Assembly (NCBI GenBank): GCA_963664085.2
Contig: CAXXLO010000002.1
Coordinates: 4,030,001 to 4,094,000, forward strand
Direction: 5' to 3'
Source: Bin5 sp022821545
GTDB taxonomy: Bacteria > Chloroflexota > Anaerolineae > Caldilineales > Caldilineaceae
Length of the DNA: 64,000 bases
Each line of letters begins with the position of its first letter. The first letter of the stretch is position 1. Shown in pieces: positions 57,941-64,000 of this stretch. Both the position numbers and the translations under genes were made by a program. The notes under the pieces were generated by a model that was given only the letters and a program-made list of their open reading frames with translations, ran no database searches and was not told the origin of the DNA.

Positions 57941-58735
57941 ATGACTGAAATCTTTCTAGCCGAGAACCTGGTAGCGCTGCTGACACTCGTTCTGCTTGAA
58001 ATCGTTCTCGGCATTGATAACGTCATCTTTATTGCCATCCTCAGCGGCAAGCTGCCCGAAAACCAGCAGGCCAAAGCCCGCTCTACGGGGATCGGACTGG
58101 CTGTGCTTGCCCGCATCGCGCTCCTTTTCAGCATCGCCTGGATTATGAGGCTGACGTTCCCGCTGTTCACTCTGTTCAACCATGACGTTTCCGGACGCGA
58201 CCTGATTCTTCTTGTCGGGGGCCTCTTCCTGATCGGCAAGAGCACCTTCGAAATCCACGAAAAGCTCGAAGCGGGCGGGCATGGAAGCAAGACCAAGGCC
58301 ACTGCAACCTTCGTCTCCGTCATCACCCAGATCATCATCGTGGACCTTGTTTTCTCACTCGACTCAGTTATCACTGCGGTGGGAATCTCAGGAAACCTCT
58401 GGGTAATGGTACCTGCAATCGTCGCGGCGGCTGCCGTTATGCTGATCTTCGCCGGGCCTATCGCCTCCTATGTAGAACGCCATCCGACGATGAAGATACT
58501 GGCGCTTGCCTTTCTGATTCTGATTGGTTTCCTGCTTGTTCTGGAAGGGTGGCTCCACGAGGCGGTTGAGGAGCTACATCTGAAAAACTATGCCTATTTC
58601 GCCATGGCCTTCTCTCTCGCAGTCGAACTGATAAATCTTCGCGTTCGAGAGAAAACGCGGCCTGTCCACCTGCATAGCCGCATTCCCACTCTAAAATCGG
58701 ACGCGGACATGGACGAGGAAGGCCAGCCGGAATAG
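57941..58735 (+). CDS. TerC-family integral membrane protein
   Basis: A 264-residue membrane protein with about seven hydrophobic segments. The conserved TerC signature is LLEIVLGIDNVIFIAILS, repeated in part as VFSLDSVITAVG. Members export manganese or take part in metal and tellurite tolerance. The cytoplasmic tail is basic, then acidic. AAGGAG at 57923-57928 is 12 bases from ATG 57941. A strong promoter and a 20-bp palindrome lie upstream, and it is flanked by molybdenum-enzyme maturation genes on the other strand. Confidence 0.9.
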   Translation: MTEIFLAENLVALLTLVLLEIVLGIDNVIFIAILSGKLPENQQAKARSTGIGLAVLARIALLFSIAWIMRLTFPLFTLFNHDVSGRDLILLVGGLFLIGKSTFEIHEKLEAGGHGSKTKATATFVSVITQIIIVDLVFSLDSVITAVGISGNLWVMVPAIVAAAAVMLIFAGPIASYVERHPTMKILALAFLILIGFLLVLEGWLHEAVEELHLKNYAYFAMAFSLAVELINLRVREKTRPVHLHSRIPTLKSDADMDEEGQPE

Positions 58736-58772
58736 GCGCCAGGCGCTCCTCTTGCCGCGCTTGCAGCCGGCG

Positions 58773-59126
58773 CTAACTGTTGCCGCCGCCGGGCGAGCCC
58801 TCTTCAGCGGCGCCATCCCAGCGCTCTACAAACACGTCCATTACGCCCCCGCAAACGCCCAAACTGTTCATGGAAATATCTTCAGTGAGGTCAACGTGAA
58901 CCGTGCGCGGAATCCCGTCATGGATAACATCCAGCCCGGCCCGTATCACGTCCGCTTCACCGCAGCCTCCGCCCACCGTTCCGACATGCCGGCCCAACGG
59001 GTGAATGACCATCTTCGCGCCTACTTCCCTGGGAACGGAACCCTTGGCGTCGACGATAGTCGCTACGGCAACGGCTTGCTCTTCCTCAAGCATCTCTCTC
59101 AAGTAGTGATACAGTGTCGCGGTCAA
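58773..59126 (-). CDS. XdhC/CoxI N-terminal-domain protein
   Basis: A 117-residue protein that corresponds only to the N-terminal domain of XdhC/CoxI. It has KGSVPREVGAKMVIHP, GTVGGGCGEADV and GVCGGVMDVFVE. The Rossmann half normally fused to it lies on a separate protein at 56862-57719. Together they could rebuild a complete XdhC for molybdenum cofactor insertion. It is followed by a MocA-like gene in the same general region, but no molybdenum hydroxylase genes are visible. Confidence 0.88.
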   Translation of the reverse strand: MTATLYHYLREMLEEEQAVAVATIVDAKGSVPREVGAKMVIHPLGRHVGTVGGGCGEADVIRAGLDVIHDGIPRTVHVDLTEDISMNSLGVCGGVMDVFVERWDGAAEEGSPGGGNS

Positions 59127-59203
59127 GGTCTTCCCGTTCCTTTCGACCGCCCTGGCGCGGCGGCGCGCTCAGAATAACGAATGATCCCTAATCGGTTGCC
59201 GCT

Positions 59204-59896
59204 TCATTCCGCCCACTCAAATTCCGCCCGCAAAGACTCATACTCGGCCGGCACATCCATGTCCCGCCTTATGCAATCGCTTTCCACCGCCTCGTAAACG
59301 ATCTCTTCCTCAATCGCCGCCAACAGATCTCGAAGCGACCGCCCGCTTTCCAGACGCAGCAGCCTGGAAAACTGCCTTTGGGGGAGATAGACGGGATGCC
59401 CGCGCCGGCGCATGTAGCTGGGAACGACCACCGCCGCAGGGACTGCCCGCGCTTTGTCAATGATCTGCCGAACTACGGCGGCCGGTATGTGCGGCTGGTC
59501 TCCCAGCGCCAGCAGGGCGCCCTGTACCGGCCCGCCGTCTCGACACAACGCTTCGATTCCCACCTGATAGGAGCGCAGCATCTCGTTCTTCCGGTAGTCG
59601 GGATTAGGAACGGCCACGGCGACGCCCGCGGTCAGACGTTCGGCGATTTCGGACCCGCGATGGCCGGTCACGACATAGACGGGAGCGGCTCCACCGCCGG
59701 TCAGCCCGGCAACAACGGCCTCGATAACGGACCCGCGCCTCCACGGCAACAGCGGTTTGAAGCGGCCCATTCTGCTGCTGAATCCGGCCGCAGCCACCAC
59801 CGCCGCTACACGAACATCACTTCCAGGCGGCTCGCATTCAGAAGGAGCCGCCTCCTCTCCCGAACGTTCAGAAGTAGCGCGAGACAAAGTCACCAT
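59204..59896 (-). CDS. MobA/MocA-like nucleotidyltransferase
   Basis: A protein of about 230 residues. The signature AAGFSSRMGRFKPLLPW is that of MobA/MocA enzymes, which attach CMP or GMP to molybdenum cofactor. ALGDQPHIPAAVV and GHPVYLP are further MocA-type motifs. The exact start is uncertain: ATG 59896 is used, with AGGA too close for a good site, and the frame is open upstream. With the nearby XdhC halves it suggests maturation of a CMP-cofactor molybdenum hydroxylase such as CO dehydrogenase. Confidence 0.82.
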   Translation of the reverse strand: MVTLSRATSERSGEEAAPSECEPPGSDVRVAAVVAAAGFSSRMGRFKPLLPWRRGSVIEAVVAGLTGGGAAPVYVVTGHRGSEIAERLTAGVAVAVPNPDYRKNEMLRSYQVGIEALCRDGGPVQGALLALGDQPHIPAAVVRQIIDKARAVPAAVVVPSYMRRRGHPVYLPQRQFSRLLRLESGRSLRDLLAAIEEEIVYEAVESDCIRRDMDVPAEYESLRAEFEWAE

Positions 59897-60139
59897 TCCT
59901 GAACCGGGCGGCGACAGACGGCCCTGAAGGATATGCGAACTGGGTCCCGGACCGGTGTTCTTCGTCCATTTGTGCAGTATACCACAGGTCTGCGGCGAAC
60001 CGGCTGAGTTCAGCGTACAGTTTGAAGGCTCAGGGTCGTATGCAGACCGTCGAGGCACAGGTTCATCCTGCCCGGGCCAATCGCCCACGACTGCCTACCA
60101 CGTCCAATTCGCTTGCTTTCGCCCATCCTCCCTAACGAA

Positions 60140-60148
60140 TGCTATAAT
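60140..60148 (+). promoter_or_regulatory. Extended -10 TGCTATAAT, leaderless start
   Basis: TATAAT at 60143-60148 lies six bases before ATG 60155. The normal start point, seven bases after the -10, is the A of the start codon. Confidence 0.7.
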
Positions 60149-60154
60149 CAGAGT

Positions 60155-60910
60155 ATGCATGATTCCGTTCAGGCCGCGCCAAATGGGACGCCAAAGCCGC
60201 GTCACTATGACCTGGTGAAGGATCCCATCTACTACATTACTTTCGGATTCTTCGCCTTGCTCACGACGGCTCTGCCCGCTGCCCTGGGACAACCGAATTT
60301 CCTGCCGATCGCGCAGACAGTGGCCCTAACGCTCTTTCTGGCCGCGCCGCTGCGGAGAGGCAGAATAGGTACAGCGATCGTTGTGCTCTCTACCTGGCTC
60401 TCACTGCAACTCCTCGTGATGATCGCCGGCTCGGCGCTCCTCCCCCTCGTGTTTGAGAGGGCGATTCATGACGGCTTTGCCCATCATCGCGCCTTGCTTG
60501 AGTGGTCCGCGACCGGCCTCAGCCTTCCGGGCTCCATTCTTCAGAGTCCCGGGGCGCGCCTGGTTGAGCTTTTCGGCATTCTCCTGGGCAGCCTGCTCTC
60601 GGCCGGTCTGGTCGGCCTGTGGTTTCTCATGCGGGCCGTGAATCAGTTTGGGTTCGGGGTGGGACGCCTGGCCCTGGAAGGGCCGCAGGGTCTGCTTCTC
60701 GGGTTGATGCCCTGGAGGCTGGCGACGCTGGCAGGATATGCCGGCCTCGTCGTCATGCTGGCGCAACCCCTATTGATCAACATCTGGAGGCCGACGCATT
60801 ACTTCGCGAGGCAGCGCCGCCTTGCAGCAGTGTCCGTCGCCCTGATTGCCATCGGACTGATCCTGGAATTCCTGCTTCCGGGCCTTTGGCGCACGATCTG
60901 GGCACTGTGA
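60155..60910 (+). CDS. Hypothetical multi-pass membrane protein
   Basis: A 251-residue protein with about five to six hydrophobic segments (for example ITFGFFALLTTALPAALG and LAAVSVALIAIGLILEFLL) and a hydrophilic N-terminus. No family was recognised. The start ATG 60155 lies at the predicted transcription start, so translation would be leaderless; no Shine-Dalgarno precedes it. The gene stands alone between the MocA-like gene and smc. Confidence 0.7.
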   Translation: MHDSVQAAPNGTPKPRHYDLVKDPIYYITFGFFALLTTALPAALGQPNFLPIAQTVALTLFLAAPLRRGRIGTAIVVLSTWLSLQLLVMIAGSALLPLVFERAIHDGFAHHRALLEWSATGLSLPGSILQSPGARLVELFGILLGSLLSAGLVGLWFLMRAVNQFGFGVGRLALEGPQGLLLGLMPWRLATLAGYAGLVVMLAQPLLINIWRPTHYFARQRRLAAVSVALIAIGLILEFLLPGLWRTIWAL

Positions 60911-60918
60911 AGCACAGT

Positions 60919-60963
60919 ATCCAATGGCAAGAAATCCAGTGGCAAGATATCCAGTGGCAGGAA
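60919..60963. repeat. 15-bp tandem repeat, 3 copies
   Basis: ATCCAATGGCAAGAA (60919-60933), ATCCAGTGGCAAGAT (60934-60948) and ATCCAGTGGCAGGAA (60949-60963) start eight bases after the stop of the membrane protein gene. Confidence 0.9.
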
Positions 60964-61196
60964 AGTGAACTGTCGCGGATATTCGGATGGCTTGGGCAGG
61001 CGCCAGCCGCAGATGCCAGCCCAAGTGGGAACGCGTCCCGGTATCGGGATCACCGTTCAATCCGGCTTACTCGCGGTCTGTCCCCCTGCGGTATGCCGCC
61101 CCACGATGTAGAAGGTCTGTAAATACCGGCACGATACAGAAGGGCGCCGCAGGCTGCCGGCAAGCAGCGAACAGTCTCCGGCCGTCTACGTTTGAT

Positions 61197-64000
61197 ATGC
61201 TTCGAATCAAGAGCGTAACCCTTAAAGGTTTCAAGACCTTTGCCCAGCCGACTGAATTCAGCCTGGGTTCTGGCATAACCGCGATCGTCGGGCCAAACGG
61301 ATGCGGAAAGAGTAACGTTGCCGATGCCATCCGCTGGTGTCTGGGCGAGCAAAGCTTCGGCCTGCTGCGCTCGAAGAAGACGGTTGACGTCATCTTCTCG
61401 GGGAGTGACAAAAGAGCCAGACAGGGAATGGCAGCGGTCAGCATCATCCTCGACAATGAAGCCGGCGAACTCAACGTCGATTTCAGCGAGGTGGAGATCA
61501 CCCGCCGCGCCTACCGCGACGGTGACAACGAGTACCTGGTAAACGGCCAGAAGGTCCGCTTGCAGGACATTACACAGCTGCTGGGGCCAAGCGGGTTGGG
61601 AAGGCGGGCCTATGCGGTGATCGGACAGGGGCTGATCGACCGAGTCCTCAGCCTGAGACCCGAAGAACGGCGTGCGCTTTTCGAGGAGGCTGCGGGCATC
61701 ACCGGCTATCAGCAGAAACGACACGCGGCCCTGAGAAGGTTGGCGGCGACACAGCTGAACCTTGAACGGGTCCGCGATGTTCTGGCCGAGCTTTCGCCCC
61801 GCCTCACCAGCCTGAAACGGCAGGCAGACAGGGCGCTCGAAAAGCTCCAGATCGAAACGGACCTGAAGGACCTGCTCCGGGTCTGGTACGGTTTCCAATG
61901 GAACCATACGCTCAGTGACCTCACACAGGCCAAACAGAAGGCCGAGCAGGACAGGATCTCCACCCAGACCCGCCGGGAAAGGTTGGATGAAGTCCATTCC
62001 AGACTCGACGATCTGCGACTTCGCCAGACCAGGTTGCGCGCCGAGCAGGGCGAACGCAATCAGATTAGCGAGGCCCGCCACCGCCGAACCGCCGAAGTAA
62101 TCCGCCGTCTCGCCGTGTCCCAGGAACGGCTCAAACAGGTTGCAGCCCGCCAGGAAGATCTGGAAGCCGAGGAGTTCCGTCTGCAAGCAGAGAAAGAGGC
62201 AGTGCGGCAGCGGCTGGAAGAAATGCGTGTCGAGCTTGTGCAGGCGCAGGGGAGGCGAGACAGCAGTCAGCAGACCCTTGACAGCCTTCAATTCCAACTT
62301 GCTGAACGGGAAAGGCAACGGCACGCCGCCCAGGAACGGGCGCGCGAAGCCGCCGCGGCGGCGCGCAGAGCAGAAAACCGGTTCGCCGAACACCGCAGCC
62401 GGCTTGAGCAGTTGGATGAACGTCGCGCTGCCCTGAAGGAGAGATTGGCGCAGCACCAGGACGATATGCGACAGCGCGCCGCGGCGGCCGAAAAGGCCGC
62501 TTCCGATTTGACCGCGTTGGAGGCGGAAAACGCTGCACGCGCCTCCAAAATCGACAGTGTCCATGTTGAAATCCAGGCGCTCGCCGAGTCCATAGAAGCC
62601 GCGAACGTCACGCTTCGCACTGTGGAAGAGGAAGGGAACCGGGACCGGAGGGAAGTCGAGCGCATTCAGACACGACTCGACCTGCTGCAGCCGGATCGCG
62701 GACCAGGGACCGTCTATGCCAGCGCCGTTCGCTCCATTCTGCAGGCGTCGGAGCGAGGCAGACTGCAGGGGATCCTGGGGACAGTAGCCTCGCGAATCCA
62801 GGTTCCGGCCCGGCTGGAACGGGCCATCGAAGTTGCTCTGGGGGCCGCCCTGCAGAACGTGATTGCCGCGACGTGGCAGGACGCGCAGGGGGCCATCGAG
62901 TTTCTGACGAGCGCGGGCGCCGGACGCGCCACATTTCTCCCTCTCGACCGCCTGCGATCAAGAGGACCGATCCCGGCGCCCAGTTCAAATGGAATTCTCG
63001 GCAACGCAGCCAGGTCAGTCCGGTACGACTCCGAAGTTTCGCCCGCAGTTCATCATCTATTGCAGCGGGTCTGGATCGCCAGCGATCTCGCGGCGGCCCG
63101 CCACGCGCTTGACCGGCATGCGCGTATTTCAAGAAACGGCCGCCGGCCCGCCGGGCTGGCCTCCAGCCATGTCGCGCTGCCGACAGTCGTCACGCTGGAA
63201 GGGGAGATCATTCGCCCGGGAGGTGCAGTCACCGGCGGGAATGAGGGCAGCCGGCAACGCAGATCGGCGCTGGCCTGGGAAAGGGAAGCGCGCGAGCTGC
63301 CCGCAGAACTGGACCGTGCCAGGTCAGAGGCCCGACGTGCGAAGGAAAGGACCCAGGCGGCCCGCCAAGAGGTCGAGGGGCTGGCCAGGACCAGGGCGGA
63401 CCTGGAAAGACGGCGGCAACACCTTCTCGGCGGCGTGCAGCGGCAGCAGGCTGCGCTGGAGCAGGCCAGGATCCGCGCTGCCCAGGCCGAACAGGAAGCT
63501 GCCTGGCATCTGCGGGGACTCGAGCAGACCAGCTCTGAACTGGCGGTCCTGGACACGAAAGAGAAGCAGCTCAGAGCGGCCTTGAAGGAGTCCGCCGCTG
63601 CGCTGGCCGACGCCCGGGAACAGACCGCGCTGGCTGAACGGGCCGCCCAGACCAGCCCCGACGTGATGCTCCGCCAGCTGGCCGACCTGCGAGCCGAGGC
63701 CGCCGTCGCGCAAGAGAACCTGAAAAACCGGCGCGCGCTCGAAGCCGATAAGAGACGCTCGCTGATTCAGATCGAAAGCCAGCTTCAGCGGCTGTCTGAC
63801 CGGCAGCCGCAGCTTGCTGAGGAAGCAGACCGGCTGCGCCGCGACATCGGCCGGGCAACTGCCGAGGAAAGTGAGCTGAATGCCGAAGGCGACGCGCACC
63901 GGCGCAAGATAACTGAACTGGAGTCCGACCTGAAGCAGCTGGACGGGGCCCTTGCCCGCGCCGAGGAGGAAGAGAGAGCCGGGCAGCAGCTCGTATTGCA
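61197..64000 (+). CDS. smc: Chromosome segregation protein SMC, N-terminal two thirds
   Basis: The frame runs from ATG 61197 off the end of the window; 934 residues are visible of about 1,180 expected. The N-terminal ATPase half has Walker A at residues 32-40 (GPNGCGKSN) and the Q-loop region WCLGEQSFG. Long coiled coil rich in Glu, Arg and Gln occupies about 160-495. The hinge lies at about 500-680 (LQGILGTVASRI, EGEIIRPGGAVTGG), and the second coil follows. The signature motif and Walker B lie beyond the end. No ribosome binding site precedes the start. SMC dimers with ScpAB would compact and segregate chromosomes. Confidence 0.93.
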   Translation, partial: MLRIKSVTLKGFKTFAQPTEFSLGSGITAIVGPNGCGKSNVADAIRWCLGEQSFGLLRSKKTVDVIFSGSDKRARQGMAAVSIILDNEAGELNVDFSEVEITRRAYRDGDNEYLVNGQKVRLQDITQLLGPSGLGRRAYAVIGQGLIDRVLSLRPEERRALFEEAAGITGYQQKRHAALRRLAATQLNLERVRDVLAELSPRLTSLKRQADRALEKLQIETDLKDLLRVWYGFQWNHTLSDLTQAKQKAEQDRISTQTRRERLDEVHSRLDDLRLRQTRLRAEQGERNQISEARHRRTAEVIRRLAVSQERLKQVAARQEDLEAEEFRLQAEKEAVRQRLEEMRVELVQAQGRRDSSQQTLDSLQFQLAERERQRHAAQERAREAAAAARRAENRFAEHRSRLEQLDERRAALKERLAQHQDDMRQRAAAAEKAASDLTALEAENAARASKIDSVHVEIQALAESIEAANVTLRTVEEEGNRDRREVERIQTRLDLLQPDRGPGTVYASAVRSILQASERGRLQGILGTVASRIQVPARLERAIEVALGAALQNVIAATWQDAQGAIEFLTSAGAGRATFLPLDRLRSRGPIPAPSSNGILGNAARSVRYDSEVSPAVHHLLQRVWIASDLAAARHALDRHARISRNGRRPAGLASSHVALPTVVTLEGEIIRPGGAVTGGNEGSRQRRSALAWEREARELPAELDRARSEARRAKERTQAARQEVEGLARTRADLERRRQHLLGGVQRQQAALEQARIRAAQAEQEAAWHLRGLEQTSSELAVLDTKEKQLRAALKESAAALADAREQTALAERAAQTSPDVMLRQLADLRAEAAVAQENLKNRRALEADKRRSLIQIESQLQRLSDRQPQLAEEADRLRRDIGRATAEESELNAEGDAHRRKITELESDLKQLDGALARAEEEERAGQQLVL

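Noticed and set aside
60911..61122. Small protein reading SIQWQ repeats
   Set aside because: The frame starts inside the membrane-protein gene, has no own start or ribosome binding site, and the repeat is better explained as intergenic.
61050..62564. 504-codon open frame on the minus strand opposite smc
   Set aside because: The plus strand encodes a convincing SMC ATPase domain and coiled coil; the minus frame is Leu/Phe/Arg-rich shadow.

Overview
The window is a GC-rich bacterial chromosome segment of 57 protein genes and one tRNA, with no rRNA, CRISPR array or recognisable mobile element. The gene stock suggests a free-living or host-associated Chloroflexota heterotroph: Tat-exported sugar-binding lipoproteins with acidic linkers, many phytanoyl-CoA dioxygenase (PhyH) family oxygenases, sulfatases and orphan sugar transporters. 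Candidates would be Caldilineales-like or SAR202-like lineages. This is inference from gene content; no rRNA or other phylogenetic marker was compared.

Layout. (1) 1-6716, + strand: the end of a dimethylformamidase-like large subunit, a CUT1 sugar-type ABC importer (binding protein and two permeases), a PhyH oxygenase and a PfkB kinase. (2) 6821-14704, +: a peptide-type ABC importer (binding protein and two permeases, no ATPase) interleaved with a PhyH oxygenase, an amidohydrolase, a Rieske protein and a double-SIS protein. (3) 14859-22218, -: a complete Opp/Dpp importer with both ATPases, ending in a third PhyH gene. (4) 22499-33525: mostly housekeeping genes: tRNA-Leu(TAA), mltG, a GDP-deoxyhexose pair, a DUF4062-like protein, a Nudix hydrolase, pheT, RNase Z, a phosphodiesterase and a LysM lipoprotein. 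(5) 33553-41653, -: a CUT1 importer, a Gfo/Idh/MocA oxidoreductase, PhyH, two twin small membrane proteins and an ALDH7-like dehydrogenase. (6) 41867-52612, -: a second CUT1 importer bracketed by two paralogous polysaccharide deacetylases, with a DegT aminotransferase, two sulfatase-fold enzymes and a fifth PhyH. (7) 52837-64000: single genes of varied function, including a nitroreductase-like protein, PyrK-like, NylC-like hydrolase, SufE, split XdhC and MocA-like proteins, TerC and the first two thirds of SMC.

How the parts may work together. Regions 1-3, 5 and 6 look like catabolic islands. Each has an importer, one or more enzymes acting on the imported compound, and one PhyH oxygenase. 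Region 6 has the clearest theme: desulfation, deacetylation and transamination fit amino-sugar-containing sulfated glycans. None of the three CUT1 importers has its own ATPase, so a shared ATPase elsewhere in the genome is likely.

Non-coding structure. All five transporter binding-protein genes are followed by a perfect GC-rich hairpin without a U-tract before the next gene. Several leaders carry 13-19 bp tandem repeats that end at or near the ribosome binding site. Housekeeping promoters share an extended -10 of the form TGCTANAAT; one sits so close to its gene that the mRNA should be leaderless.
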